Source: Sphingomonadales bacterium (lineage in GTDB: Bacteria; Pseudomonadota; Alphaproteobacteria; SMXS01). From it: 64,000 nucleotides of DNA. The translations under genes and the position numbers were made by a program. The notes under the pieces were generated by a model that saw only the letters and a program-made list of their open reading frames with translations, made no database searches and was not told the origin of the DNA. Below, one piece after another: positions 1-12,476 of the stretch (position 1 is the first letter of the stretch; each line of letters opens with the position of its first letter). The DNA lies in the NCBI GenBank assembly GCA_022844405.1, contig JALHLV010000006.1, positions 62,001-126,000 on the forward strand, given 5' to 3'.

Positions 1-1
1 C

Positions 2-46
2 GGCGCGCAATCGAACCACAAGTTCACCGCGTTCTGGCGGCAGTAG
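2..46 (+). CDS. C-terminal tail of a truncated upstream gene
   Basis: An open frame enters from the left edge and ends at a TAG at 44-46, giving 14 visible residues ending FTAFWRQ. It is immediately followed by a perfect hairpin, as expected for the end of a gene converging on the SDR at 94-915. Too little is visible to assign a family, and it could be a chance frame. Confidence 0.4.
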   Translation, partial: GAQSNHKFTAFWRQ

Positions 47-56
47 GACCATCGCC

Positions 57-87
57 CGCTCGGCGCCTGAAGATCAGGCGCCGAGCG
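57..87. terminator. Bidirectional hairpin between convergent genes
   Basis: A perfect 14-bp inverted repeat (arms 57-70 and 74-87, loop AGA) lies between the stop of the truncated plus-strand gene and the stop of the minus-strand SDR. It has no long T run on either side. The placement and symmetry suggest a shared transcription terminator or mRNA-end stabiliser. Confidence 0.6.
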
Positions 88-93
88 CGGCGT

Positions 94-915
94 TCAGTCG
101 CGCTTCATGGCCGCACGGGTGAGCGCGGCGGGCGATTGGGAAACGTCGATCCAGCCGCCGATGAGCCCCGCCGTCAACCCGCCGTCGACGGCGATGTCGA
201 CGCCGTTGAGCCAGCCGCAGTCGCCCTGGGCGACGAAGTCGATGATTTTGGCGATGTCGTCCGGCTCGGCGGGTCGGCCGATCTGTGCGGTCATCCATGC
301 CACCTGCGCGGCGCCGATCTGCGCGGTGAAGTTCTCGGTCAGGCGGGTCTGGGTGCCGCCCGGACTGACGCTGTTGACCCGGACGCCCCGTTCGAGGCCC
401 AGGCCCGCCGCCCGATAGGTCCAGGCGACCGCGCATTGCTTGGAGAAGGTATAGGGGTCCTTCTCCCACAGCGCGGCGTTGTCGCGGCACCAGGCCAGCC
501 CCGAGGCGAAATCCGGCGTGTCGAGCAACTGGCCGACCACGGCGGCCCGGCGCTGCCAGTCCCGGCCGGCGGTGGAGGCCACGATGGTGACGCTGCCGCC
601 GGACCGCAGCCGCGGAATCATCCGCTGGGTCAGATGACGCATGCCCAGGAAATTGACGGCGACGACCGGCTCGGCGGGGCGCGGGCCCGGTATGCCCGCG
701 ACGTTCACCAGCGCGTCCCAGGGTCCGTTCAGTGCCTCGAGCGCTGCGTCGATGGCATCGGCGTCGGACAGGTCGCACGGCAGGAACCGTCCGTGACCAT
801 GGGTGGGCTCGACCACGTCGAGGATGACGATGTCGGCGCCCTGGGCCGCCATGCGCGCGGCGCTGGCGGCGCCGATACCGGTCGCACCGCCCGTCATGAC
901 CACCTTGACATCCAT
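94..915 (-). CDS. SDR family oxidoreductase, 3-alpha-HSD/coniferyl-alcohol dehydrogenase-like
   Basis: A 273-residue classical short-chain dehydrogenase. The nucleotide-binding motif TGGATGIG is at residues 8-15, N88 lies in VNFLG, and the catalytic Ser, Tyr and Lys are about S114, Y155 and K159 (YTFSK). A DV pair after the second beta strand (ILDVV) suggests NAD(H) preference. The ATG at 915 is chosen because AAGGAG precedes it and homology begins there; a longer frame to 1056 only covers the end of the upstream gene. It lies 16 bp downstream of the acyl-CoA synthetase on the same strand, so the two are probably co-transcribed. The subfamily is suggested by overall pattern; the substrate is inferred only as an alcohol, steroid or aromatic carbonyl. 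Confidence 0.85.
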   Translation of the reverse strand: MDVKVVMTGGATGIGAASAARMAAQGADIVILDVVEPTHGHGRFLPCDLSDADAIDAALEALNGPWDALVNVAGIPGPRPAEPVVAVNFLGMRHLTQRMIPRLRSGGSVTIVASTAGRDWQRRAAVVGQLLDTPDFASGLAWCRDNAALWEKDPYTFSKQCAVAWTYRAAGLGLERGVRVNSVSPGGTQTRLTENFTAQIGAAQVAWMTAQIGRPAEPDDIAKIIDFVAQGDCGWLNGVDIAVDGGLTAGLIGGWIDVSQSPAALTRAAMKRD

Positions 916-931
916 CGGGGTCTCCTTGTTT

Positions 932-2461
932 TCAGGCGTGTCCGGGCGCTCGCGACCGGGTCCGTTGGATGGCCCGCAGGGCGTGTTCGGCGACCTTGGC
1001 GCGGTCGATCCTGCCGTTGGCCAGACGCGGCAGCGCGTCGGTATAGGCGAACGCACCGGGCCGCTTCTCGGGAGGCAGCTTGGCGGTGCAGTGCTGCACC
1101 AGCGCGTCGTGCTGGGGCGCGCCCTTGGCGACGATCAGGCCGACGACCTCGCGCCCGCCCTGCCGCGTCGGTAACCCGACCACGGCGGCGTCGCTGACCG
1201 ACGGATGGGCACGCAACACGGCCTCGACCTCCACCGGATAGACCTCTACCCCGTTGCGGACGATGATGCCGCCGACCCGGCCCTTGAGCTGCAGGAACCG
1301 GCTGCTGTCGAACATGGCCAGGTCGCCCGTGTGGAACCAGCCGTCGCGGTAGCCTTCGTTGGTCATTGGCTCAGGCACCACATAGGCGGTCGACGTCGTC
1401 GCGCTGCGGCAACGGAGCCGGCCCACCTTGTTGGCCGGCAGTGCGTTGCCCTCAGCGTCGACGATCTCGACCTCCATGCCGGGAACCGTGCGTCCCACGC
1501 TCTCCGAGCGCCGCGCCATGTCCTCGGGATGCAGCACCGAAACCCAGCCGGTCGAGGACGTGCCGTAGACTTCGTGGTAATGCGGCGTGACGCCGGCCAG
1601 CATGGCCTTCTTGCTTTCCGGCGCGAGCGGCGGTCCGCCGCCGACGAGCGCCCGGATGTTGGGAAGCAGCATGGTGCCCTTCTGGGCGCAGGACAGGAAC
1701 ACCGTGCACAGCTCGGGCGTGACCATGGCGACGGCGTTGTCGTAATAGCTGAAGTTCCTGACGATGTCGTAGAAACGCGAGAACTCGGGCAGCATCACGA
1801 TCTTGGCGCCGGACATGACCTGGTACATCAGGAAGCCATGGAAGCCGGCGAAGGAGAGGCTGCCGATCGTCAGAACCGTGGCGGGGTCCTTGCTGGAGAT
1901 GATCCCCGTATTGCCGTAGCCGGCAAGGTATTCGCGGTAGCGCGCGATCACCTGGCGGTGGTGGACGACCACGCCCTTACTCACGCCGGTGCTGGACGGG
2001 GTAAGGTCCACGAACCAGGGCTCTCCCTTCGTGTCGTCGTGACGAACATCGCCGGTGCACGCCTCCACGGCCGCCCGCCAGTTGATGTCGACGACGATCG
2101 CCCGCGCGCCGCGATAGGTTTTCATCGGCGGTTCCACGAACAGCTCGGTCAGCGAGAACTTGCGGGTGATCGCCTCCAGCTGCTTCGGCGAATGGTTGGG
2201 CGACAGCTCGAACTTCACCGCGCCCATACGAAGCAGCGCCAGCGACAGGATCAGGTGATCGGCGCTGTTGGTCATGCGCACGCCGACCCGGTCGCCTGGC
2301 TTGATCTTCTGCTGCGCCAGCCACGCGGTTGCCTTGGCGATAAGATCGGCGAAGCTTCGGAATGTCAGGGCCGTCGGTCCCTCGACCACCGCGACGGCCA
2401 TCGGCCGGGTCCTAGCATGGTCGAAAATGGTGTCGGTGATATTGGTCCAGGCAGCCGACAT
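932..2461 (-). CDS. AMP-dependent acyl-CoA synthetase/ligase (ANL family), divergent
   Basis: A 509-residue ANL enzyme, expected to activate a carboxylic acid as acyl-AMP and then acyl-CoA. The phosphate-binding loop is degenerate (TPSSTGVSKG instead of the usual TSGTTGxPKG). The other core motifs are present: YGTSSTGW, GWFHTGDL, and a GR-x-GGIIVRNGVEVYP hinge region. At the A10 position, where adenylating enzymes carry the catalytic Lys of GKxxR, this protein has Arg484 (ANGRIDRA). The start at 2461 has an AAGGA site and begins the family homology (MSAAW). It precedes an SDR, suggesting one small catabolic operon. The substrate is unknown, and the altered motifs leave activity uncertain. Confidence 0.85.
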   Translation of the reverse strand: MSAAWTNITDTIFDHARTRPMAVAVVEGPTALTFRSFADLIAKATAWLAQQKIKPGDRVGVRMTNSADHLILSLALLRMGAVKFELSPNHSPKQLEAITRKFSLTELFVEPPMKTYRGARAIVVDINWRAAVEACTGDVRHDDTKGEPWFVDLTPSSTGVSKGVVVHHRQVIARYREYLAGYGNTGIISSKDPATVLTIGSLSFAGFHGFLMYQVMSGAKIVMLPEFSRFYDIVRNFSYYDNAVAMVTPELCTVFLSCAQKGTMLLPNIRALVGGGPPLAPESKKAMLAGVTPHYHEVYGTSSTGWVSVLHPEDMARRSESVGRTVPGMEVEIVDAEGNALPANKVGRLRCRSATTSTAYVVPEPMTNEGYRDGWFHTGDLAMFDSSRFLQLKGRVGGIIVRNGVEVYPVEVEAVLRAHPSVSDAAVVGLPTRQGGREVVGLIVAKGAPQHDALVQHCTAKLPPEKRPGAFAYTDALPRLANGRIDRAKVAEHALRAIQRTRSRAPGHA

Positions 2462-2670
2462 GTGGATTCCTTGTCTTCGATGCGCGCGGTCGCCGGTTGC
2501 AGGCAATCGCCAGGCCGGCTGCCCCTACCCGATAGCGGCTCCACCGGGCCGCCGCAATGATTCTTAGAGCAGTGGCGTGAGCCGAAGCAACCGACCCGCC
2601 GCGTTCGACAACCGCGGTAACTGCTCTGTGTCCCGCCGCGTTGCCGGCGCCGTCCGCAACGATTCCTGAC

Positions 2671-3849
<1,179 letters not shown>

Positions 3850-4581
3850 TCAGACATTCGCACCGCCGTCAGCCACGATCCCCTCACCCGTGACGAAGGC
3901 GGACAGCGGGCTGGCGAGGAACAAGGCGATGCCGCCCATCTCCTCCGGCGTGCCCCAGCGGCGCAGCGGCGTGCGCTTGATCGAGGCTTCGTAGAGTTCC
4001 GGATTGTCGCGGGTCACCTTGGTCAGTTTCGTGTCCACCAGGCCAGGCAGGATGGCGTTGACGCGGACGCCGGCCCGTCCCCAGGCGTTGGCGAGGGTGC
4101 GCGTCAACGTCAGGCCGCCGCCCTTCGAGGCGCTGTAGGCCGGATTGCCGGGCGTCGAGCGGAAGCTGGCCACCGAGGTCACGTTGACGATCGAGCCCTT
4201 GGTCTCGACCAGCATGGGATGGAACTTGGTGCACATGTGCATCATGCCCATGATGTTCACGTCCATCACCCTGCGGAACGTCTCCATCTCGTATTCCTGG
4301 CGCCTGTAGGCCACGGTTCCCGCCGAGTTCACCAGCACGTCGAGCCGGCCGATGCCGGGATCGAACGCCCTCACCGCCTCGTCGTCGCCGACGTCGAGCT
4401 GGAAAAACCGCATGCCGGCGCAGTCCGTGTCTCCGTAGTCGGCGGCCGACGCGCGCGTGCCGGTGATCACCACCGCCGCGCCGCAGTCGCGGAAGCTGCG
4501 GGCGATGCCGTTGCCGATGCCGCTGGAGCCGCCGGTGACCAGCACCGTCTTGCCGGTGAAATCGAGCGCGTTCTTGAACAT
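3850..4581 (-). CDS. SDR family oxidoreductase
   Basis: A 243-residue classical SDR with TGGSSGIG at residues 16-23, NSAG near 86-89, catalytic Ser in VTSVAS and YSASK at 149-153, and the C-terminal FVTGEGIVADGG typical of FabG-like enzymes. The ATG at 4581 is supported by GGAAGG just upstream; a longer in-frame extension to 5595 is antisense to the neighbouring monooxygenase and is not coding. It lies 39 bp before tgt on the same strand and is divergent from the LLM oxidoreductase. It probably oxidises or reduces a small alcohol or ketone; the substrate is not readable from the sequence. Confidence 0.9.
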   Translation of the reverse strand: MFKNALDFTGKTVLVTGGSSGIGNGIARSFRDCGAAVVITGTRASAADYGDTDCAGMRFFQLDVGDDEAVRAFDPGIGRLDVLVNSAGTVAYRRQEYEMETFRRVMDVNIMGMMHMCTKFHPMLVETKGSIVNVTSVASFRSTPGNPAYSASKGGGLTLTRTLANAWGRAGVRVNAILPGLVDTKLTKVTRDNPELYEASIKRTPLRRWGTPEEMGGIALFLASPLSAFVTGEGIVADGGANV

Positions 4582-4665
4582 GATCCTTCCCGCTTTCCGT
4601 GTCGTATGGGTTACAGTCGCGCGACACTCTAGTCGACCAAGAACCGGGAACAATCGAAAACACCC

Positions 4666-5604
4666 ATGCGCATCGGACTCGCCCTGCCCCAACTCGGCCT
4701 CGCCGCCACGCCGAGAGTCATCAAACGTTTCGCCATGGACGCCGAGGCCGCCGGCTTCGACAGCCTGTGGGTGCACGAACGCCTGTTCAACCCGCAACAT
4801 CCGCCGCGCCTGGACTCGCCTGGCCGGGACCTGTCGCCCATGGAGCTGCTGTCCTTCGCCGCAGCAGTGACCAGCAAAATAAAGCTGGGCACGTCGGTGA
4901 TCACGCTGGGCTACCACCGGCCGATCATGCTGGCCAAGCAGGCGGCCACGCTCGACGTGCTGTCGGAAGGGCGTGCCATTCTCGGTATCGGCCTTGGTCT
5001 CAACAAGGAGGAGTACCGGCAGAGCGATATTGATTTCCACACCCGCGGCAAGCGCAGCGCCGAGTTCATCCATGCGCTGCGCGCCTGCTGGAAGGCCGAT
5101 CCGGTGGAATTCCGCGGCCAGTTCTTCGATATCCCGCCGGCCACCACCAGCCCCAAGCCGGTCCAGCGCAACGAGGCGGGCGAGCCGGCCATCCCGATCA
5201 TCGGCGGCTTCAGCTCCAAGCCTGGCCAGCGCCGCACCGCCGAACTGTGCGACGGCTGGCAGACCGCCGGCAAGGATCTGGCGACCGCCATGGCCGACTA
5301 CGAGGAGGCCAACCGCGCCGCCCAGGAGGAGTTCGGCCGCGGGCGGCTGCCCTGCTACTGGCGGGTTTGGGCGATTCCGCCGTTCTCGAAGCGCGCCGCG
5401 CCCAAGCAGCTGGGCGACCGGATCGTCGCCTACTGGCTGGGCTCGATCGACGAGATGGCCGAACAGGTTCAGGCTGCCCGCGAGGCCGGCGTCGACGAGG
5501 TGATCATGGACAGCAACCGCTTTCTCGACGACGGGACGGAAGACGAATGGGACCGCCAGGTCGAGGGCTTCTCGGCGCTGGTGAAAGTGGCGCATGGCAA
5601 GTGA
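4666..5604 (+). CDS. LLM class (luciferase-like) flavin-dependent oxidoreductase
   Basis: A 312-residue TIM-barrel protein of the luciferase-like monooxygenase superfamily, starting MRIGLALPQLG and carrying EAAGFDSLWVHE, LGTSVITLGYH and GRAILGIGLGLNKEEY. These match the F420- or FMN-dependent subfamily (often TIGR03619-like). The enzyme should hydroxylate or dehydrogenate a small substrate with reduced flavin or F420; the cofactor cannot be decided here. It is the only plus-strand gene between tgt and queA and runs into the queA 3' end with only an AT-rich hairpin between them. With the adjacent SDR it looks like a small inserted catabolic cassette. Confidence 0.88.
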   Translation: MRIGLALPQLGLAATPRVIKRFAMDAEAAGFDSLWVHERLFNPQHPPRLDSPGRDLSPMELLSFAAAVTSKIKLGTSVITLGYHRPIMLAKQAATLDVLSEGRAILGIGLGLNKEEYRQSDIDFHTRGKRSAEFIHALRACWKADPVEFRGQFFDIPPATTSPKPVQRNEAGEPAIPIIGGFSSKPGQRRTAELCDGWQTAGKDLATAMADYEEANRAAQEEFGRGRLPCYWRVWAIPPFSKRAAPKQLGDRIVAYWLGSIDEMAEQVQAAREAGVDEVIMDSNRFLDDGTEDEWDRQVEGFSALVKVAHGK

Positions 5605-5632
5605 TGTTGTAGGTTAGATATAACCTATAACA
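5605..5632. terminator. AT-rich hairpin between convergent LLM and queA genes
   Basis: Two 12-nt arms (5605-5616 and 5621-5632) pair with one G-T wobble around a GATA loop. The hairpin starts right after the LLM stop codon, 12 bp from the queA stop, in an unusually AT-rich patch for this genome. It is probably a terminator working in one or both directions. Confidence 0.5.
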
Positions 5633-5643
5633 CATTACAATAA

Positions 5644-6699
5644 TTATGAGTCGCCCGCGGAAAAAATCAGGCTGGCGTCGCCGTAGGAATAGAACCGGTA
5701 GTGCTCGAGGATGGCGTGTTCGTAAGCCGCCTTCATCGTCTCCAGCCCGGCGAAGGCGCTGACCAGCATGAACAATGTGCTCTTGGGCAGGTGGAAATTG
5801 GTCATCAGCACGTCGACGGCGCGGAAGCGGTAGCCGGGCGTGATGAAGATGTCGGTCTCGCCGGCGAACGGATGGATCGTGCCGTTCTCGTCGGCGGCGC
5901 TTTCCAGCAAACGCAGCGACGTGGTGCCAACGGCCACGATTCGGCCACCCTTTCGCCGACATTCGTTCACAATTCGCGCCGCGTTTTCGGAGATTTCACC
6001 CCATTCCGCGTGCATCCGGTGGTCGCGCGTGTCCTCGGCTTTCACCGGCAGGAAGGTGCCCGCGCCCACATGCAGGGTCAGCGTCACATGGCCGATGCCG
6101 GCCTCGGCAAGCCGTCCCATCAGCCCTTCGGTGAAATGCAGCGAGGCGGTCGGCGCGCCGACGGCGCCGTCGCGGGCGGCGAACATGGTCTGGTAGTCGG
6201 AACGGTCGCCGTCGTCGGTGGCGCGCTTGCCGGCGATGTAGGGCGGCAGCGGCATTTCGCCGTGGTCGAGGATGGCCAGGTCGAGATCGCGGCCGGACCG
6301 GTCGAACCGGACCAGCAGCTCGCCGCCGTCGCCCTTCATCATCACGGTGGCCGCGAGATCGCCGATGTGGATGTCGTCGCCCGGCCGCAGGCGTTTGCCG
6401 GGGCGCGCGAAGGCCTGCCATTCCCGCTCGTCGACCCGCCTGTGCAGCAGCAGCTCGATGCGGGCTTCTCCCCGCGAGCCGTCGGCCCGGCGGATGCCGT
6501 GGAGGCGCGCGGGAATCACCCTGGTGTCGTTGAACACCAGGATGTCGCCGGCGCACAGCAGGCCGGGCAGGTCGGCGACATTGGAGTCGACAAGCCCGTC
6601 GTCGCCGATCACCAGCAGGCGGGCGGCGTCGCGCGGCCGGGCGGGCCGCAGGGCGATGCGGTCCTCGGGCAGGTGGAAGTCGAAATCCGAGACTTTCAT
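5644..6699 (-). CDS. queA: S-adenosylmethionine:tRNA ribosyltransferase-isomerase QueA
   Basis: At 351 residues this is the usual QueA length. It transfers and isomerises the ribosyl moiety of SAM onto preQ1-34 tRNA to give epoxyqueuosine. Diagnostic segments are [16 protein letters not shown] at the N-terminus, [26 protein letters not shown], and the C-terminal [16 protein letters not shown]. The start at 6699 is the first ATG and matches the family N-terminus. It belongs to the gyrA-coaD-ppi-queA-tgt series, but a nucleotidyltransferase gene lies upstream and the SDR/LLM pair downstream. Confidence 0.97.
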   Translation of the reverse strand: MKVSDFDFHLPEDRIALRPARPRDAARLLVIGDDGLVDSNVADLPGLLCAGDILVFNDTRVIPARLHGIRRADGSRGEARIELLLHRRVDEREWQAFARPGKRLRPGDDIHIGDLAATVMMKGDGGELLVRFDRSGRDLDLAILDHGEMPLPPYIAGKRATDDGDRSDYQTMFAARDGAVGAPTASLHFTEGLMGRLAEAGIGHVTLTLHVGAGTFLPVKAEDTRDHRMHAEWGEISENAARIVNECRRKGGRIVAVGTTSLRLLESAADENGTIHPFAGETDIFITPGYRFRAVDVLMTNFHLPKSTLFMLVSAFAGLETMKAAYEHAILEHYRFYSYGDASLIFSAGDS

Positions 6700-6739
6700 G
6701 GCGGCACGTCAATGCCGCAAGCGCCGGCGCAAGGGAAGC

Positions 6740-7567
6740 CTATTCTGAACCGGTCAGCGCTGCCAGACTTGCCGAAAGGCGGTGCAGCGCCGCCAGCGCG
6801 GCGTCGAACCGGCCGTCACCGATCTCCCGCCAGACCAGCGCCTCGGCGGTGGACAGGCCGTCGATGGTGACGGGAAAGGTCGCGGCTTCGGCGACCGCTC
6901 CCTTCTCGTTGATCAGGTAGCGGCCGTTGAGCGCGAACAACACCTGCGCCAGGCAGCACAGCGCCCGGTAGGCGCATCCGGCGATATGGGTCCGCTCGCC
7001 GCGCCGCGCCGCCAGTTCGGCGTTGTCGATGGCGAAACCCACTTCCCAGCCGAACCGGGCGACGAGCGCCTGCCGCAGCGGGTCCGGGTAAGGCCGGGTG
7101 CGCTCCTTCAGAGCGGCGAGCACGCCGTCCGGATCGGACAGCACCCGGCAGGTGGCGACCTCGCCCATCCAGATCACCGAGCAGAAGCCGTGCGGGTGAC
7201 CGACCTGGTAGTCCATGGTGAAGCGGCCCTGCCGCGCCTCGTCGATGACGCCGCCGACACCGTCGAGATCGCGGTAGAGCAGGTCGACCTCCTGGCCGTC
7301 GATGGTCAGCCAGCCGCCGCCGATGATCCAAGGGCCCCATTCGCCGATGCCGGTGACGGTCGCGGACGGATCATCGACCAGCGGTGCGATCGCCGCGCGC
7401 AGCGCCGCGACGTCGAGCGGCCTGTCGCGGCGGTAGTAGAGGCCGATGTCGTAGTCCGAGGCGGGGCCGTCGGTGCCGCGGCCGCGCGAGCCGCCCAGCG
7501 CCACAGCCGCCAGCCCCTCGACGGGTCCAAGCGCCTCGACCAGGCGTGCGAGCATGGGGTGGTCCAT
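6740..7567 (-). CDS. Nucleotidyltransferase-fold protein
   Basis: A 275-residue protein with a minimal nucleotidyltransferase core: GGSRGRGTDGPASDYDIGLY supplies the GS loop and D-x-D metal ligands near residues 26-45, and EVDLLYRDLD a likely third acidic residue. This resembles stand-alone DNA-polymerase-beta-like proteins related to aminoglycoside adenylyltransferases, but no substrate can be assigned. The C-terminal half is helical and rich in Ala. It lies 40 bp upstream of queA on the same strand and 0.3 kb from ppiB, interrupting an otherwise conserved order. It could act on a small molecule, or as the nucleotidyltransferase part of an unrecognised system. Confidence 0.75.
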   Translation of the reverse strand: MDHPMLARLVEALGPVEGLAAVALGGSRGRGTDGPASDYDIGLYYRRDRPLDVAALRAAIAPLVDDPSATVTGIGEWGPWIIGGGWLTIDGQEVDLLYRDLDGVGGVIDEARQGRFTMDYQVGHPHGFCSVIWMGEVATCRVLSDPDGVLAALKERTRPYPDPLRQALVARFGWEVGFAIDNAELAARRGERTHIAGCAYRALCCLAQVLFALNGRYLINEKGAVAEAATFPVTIDGLSTAEALVWREIGDGRFDAALAALHRLSASLAALTGSE

Positions 7568-7633
7568 CCGCCGATTATGCCACTGGATGGATGAACCGCA
7601 AAAGCTGGAGCGGTGGCCGAATAATCTCGTCCG

Positions 7634-7868
7634 CTGACCGAGCAGCTGATCCGCTTCGGAACCGCTTCGCGGTCCCCCTCACCTGGCCGATTCCGGCTTC
7701 GCCCGTTGGGCTACGCCGGACAGGTCGCGGCCATCCTCTCCCCGTTGGGGCGAGGGGAAGCCGCCTGGGAGATGGCACCGTCGGAAGCCTTCTCCCCGCC
7801 GGGGAGAAGGTGGCGCGAAGCGCCGGATGAGGGTGGCCGCGTTAGCGGCTCGCGGGTGCCGCTGACCC
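7634..7868 (+). repeat. Intergenic GC-rich repeat element, copy A
   Basis: This non-coding spacer between the nucleotidyltransferase and ppiB holds a mosaic of short hairpins, including CTTCTCCCCGCCGGGGAGAAG and a CTCTCCCCGTTGGGGCGAGG pair. It matches, in inverted orientation, the element at 25252-25453: blocks such as CGGAACCGCTTCGCGGTCCC and GGTGGCGCGAAGCGCCGGAT are identical. Copy A has about 38 extra bases in the middle (7690-7728). Short open frames across it are chance. It resembles REP/BIME-type intergenic mosaic elements. Confidence 0.8.
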
Positions 7869-7887
7869 AACCTTAACAAGTTTTGCT

Positions 7888-8364
7888 TCAGACCGTGTCG
7901 CCGGCGATGGTCGCCTTCAGGATCGTGTCGGGGTCCTTCACCGAACCGTTGGAGTAGGAATCGCCCTTCTTGATGGCGTCCACATGCTCCATGCCGCCGG
8001 TCACCTGGCCCCAGGCGGTGTACTGGGCGTTGAGGTGCGGCGCGTTGGCGAAGCAGATGAAGAACTGGCTGTCGCCGCTGTTGGGATCCTGGGCGCGGGC
8101 CATGGAGACGGTGCCGCGCACATGCGGCGTGTCGTTGAACTCGGCCTTCAGCTTGCGGCCCGAGCCGCCGGTGCCGGTGCCGTGCGGGCAGCCGGTCTGG
8201 GCCATGAAGCCGTCGATCACCCGGTGGAACTTCAGCCCGTCATAGAAGCCCTGGCGCACCAGCTCCTTGATGCGGGCGACGTGGCCGGGCGCCTTGGCGG
8301 GCAGCAGCTCGATGGTGACACGGCCACCCTTCAGGTCCAGGTACAGCGTGTTTTCGGCGTCCAT
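7888..8364 (-). CDS. ppiB: Cytoplasmic peptidyl-prolyl cis-trans isomerase (cyclophilin)
   Basis: A 158-residue single-domain cyclophilin without a signal peptide, expected to accelerate proline isomerisation in the cytoplasm. GLKFHRVIDGFMAQTG carries the catalytic Arg, SMARAQDPNSGDSQFFI the substrate-binding segment, and a Trp is retained in AWGQVTGGMEH. AGGAG precedes the ATG at 8364. It is a paralogue of the adjacent exported cyclophilin (8404-9024), and both belong to the coaD/gyrA gene group. Confidence 0.95.
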   Translation of the reverse strand: MDAENTLYLDLKGGRVTIELLPAKAPGHVARIKELVRQGFYDGLKFHRVIDGFMAQTGCPHGTGTGGSGRKLKAEFNDTPHVRGTVSMARAQDPNSGDSQFFICFANAPHLNAQYTAWGQVTGGMEHVDAIKKGDSYSNGSVKDPDTILKATIAGDTV

Positions 8365-8403
8365 GATGTCTCTCCTGATTCTGCGGCGCCGGGCGCCGCG
8401 GTC

Positions 8404-9024
8404 CTATTGGGGCGCGCCGGCGGCCGGTGCGGGTGTAGCTGGTGTCGACGGCCCGCGTTCCTCGGGCGTCATGTCGGCGGCGACCCTGAGCGACGTGATG
8501 GTGTCGGGAAAGTCGACCTTGCCGTTGTTCTCGTCGGTGCCCTGGCGGATCTTGTCGACGGCTTCCATGCCCTCGATCACCCGGCCCCACACCGTGTACT
8601 GGTTGTCCAGCGACCGCTTGGCACTCAGCATGATGAAGAACTGGCTGTCGGCACTATCGACGTTGCCGCCCTCGCGGGCCATGGAGACGGTGCCGCGCAG
8701 ATGCCGCAGGCTGTTGAACTCGTTCTTCAGCTCCTTGCCGGAGCCGCCGGTGCCGTCGCCCTTGGGGTCGCCGGTCTGGGCCATGAAGCCGGGGATCACC
8801 CGGTGGAACTTGAGGCCGTCATAGAAGTGCTGGCGCACCAGCTCCTTGATCCGGGCGACGTGATTGGGCGCCTTGTCGGGCCGCGTCTCGATGATGACCC
8901 GGCCATGTTGCAGCTCGAGGACCAGGGTGTTCTCCAGGTCGAGCTTTTCCCACTCCACGGCGTGCGTCGGCAGGCCGAAGCCCGCCATCACCGCCGCCAG
9001 CAGCAGGGTACGGATCATACGCAT
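8404..9024 (-). CDS. ppiA: Periplasmic peptidyl-prolyl cis-trans isomerase (cyclophilin)
   Basis: A 206-residue cyclophilin starting with a Sec signal peptide (MRMIRTLLLAAVMAGFGL, cleavage after THA), so it acts in the periplasm. The core contains GLKFHRVIPGFMAQTG and SMAREGGNVDSADSQFFI, followed by a low-complexity Pro/Ala tail. The ATG at 9024 starts 2 bp after the coaD stop; longer upstream frames run antisense or out of frame through coaD and have no support. It is followed by ppiB after 39 bp. Confidence 0.94.
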   Translation of the reverse strand: MRMIRTLLLAAVMAGFGLPTHAVEWEKLDLENTLVLELQHGRVIIETRPDKAPNHVARIKELVRQHFYDGLKFHRVIPGFMAQTGDPKGDGTGGSGKELKNEFNSLRHLRGTVSMAREGGNVDSADSQFFIMLSAKRSLDNQYTVWGRVIEGMEAVDKIRQGTDENNGKVDFPDTITSLRVAADMTPEERGPSTPATPAPAAGAPQ

Positions 9025-9026
9025 GG

Positions 9027-9530
9027 CTATTTCTGCTCCTTCAGCCGCGCCAGGGTGCGCGCCTTCACGTCCGGCGGCACGAAATGGCCGATCTCGCCGC
9101 CCATCATGGCGATCTCGCGGATCAGCTTGCCAGCGATGGATTGGAGACCGACGCTTGCCGCCAGATAGACCGTCTCGACTTTCGGGTTGAGCGCGGTGTT
9201 CATGCCGTTCATCTGGAACTCGTAGTCGAAGTCGGTGACGCTGCGCAGCCCGCGCACCAGCACCGTGGCGCCGACCTCGTCGGCGAATTGCACCACCAAG
9301 CCGCTGAACGGCCGCACGTCGACGGCGCCGTCCGCCCGCAGCCGGCCGGTCTCGCTCCGGACCATCTCGACCCGCTCCTCGAGCGTGAACACCGGCCCCT
9401 TGCCGGCATTGATCGCCACGCCGATCACCAGCCGGTCCACCAGCCGCAGCGCGCGGCCGATGATGTCCATATGGCCGTTGTGGATCGGGTCGAAGGTGCC
9501 CGGATAAAGCCCCACGCGTTCCTTTGTCAT
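9027..9530 (-). CDS. coaD: Phosphopantetheine adenylyltransferase
   Basis: A 167-residue enzyme of coenzyme A synthesis that joins 4'-phosphopantetheine and ATP to dephospho-CoA. YPGTFDPIHNGHMDIIGRA gives the T/HxGH nucleotidyltransferase signature, and LVRGLRSVTDFDYEFQM the phosphopantetheine-binding region. A clear GGAGG lies 6 bp before the ATG at 9530. It is 11 bp downstream of gyrA, matching the conserved alphaproteobacterial order. Confidence 0.98.
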   Translation of the reverse strand: MTKERVGLYPGTFDPIHNGHMDIIGRALRLVDRLVIGVAINAGKGPVFTLEERVEMVRSETGRLRADGAVDVRPFSGLVVQFADEVGATVLVRGLRSVTDFDYEFQMNGMNTALNPKVETVYLAASVGLQSIAGKLIREIAMMGGEIGHFVPPDVKARTLARLKEQK

Positions 9531-9541
9531 GCTTCCTCCGC

Positions 9542-12322
<2,781 letters not shown>

Positions 12323-12350
12323 GTCCTGGGACTGCCTTCCAGAAATGCAG

Positions 12351-12372
12351 TGCGCCGCGCATGCGCGGCGCA
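12351..12372. promoter_or_regulatory. Perfect 22-nt palindrome in the gyrA leader
   Basis: The palindrome (half TGCGCCGCGCA) lies between the predicted gyrA promoter and the TTG start. In the mRNA it would fold as a strong stem whose loop must span the central bases. It may modulate translation or be bound by a protein. Its position also argues against the upstream ATG at 12376 as the true start. Confidence 0.5.
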
Positions 12373-12396
12373 ACATGTGGTAGCGATGAGGTTTTC

Positions 12397-12425
12397 ACTA
12401 TACCAGTCGGAGGGTGTGGCGACAA
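12397..12425 (-). promoter_or_regulatory. Predicted sigma70-type gyrA promoter
   Basis: Reading the minus strand, a -35 TTGTCG (12420-12425) and a -10 TATAGT (12397-12402) are separated by 17 bp. The predicted transcription start is near 12390, giving a leader of about 68 nt to the TTG start. This is sequence inspection only. Confidence 0.6.
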
Positions 12426-12476
12426 GGATTCCCGCTCGCTGTAAGTCCTTGGAAATACGTCCTTTTTCGGGCGCCG

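Noticed and set aside
7384-7879. Short open frames across the 7.6-7.9 kb spacer
   Set aside because: They translate the hairpin repeat element and differ between its two copies.
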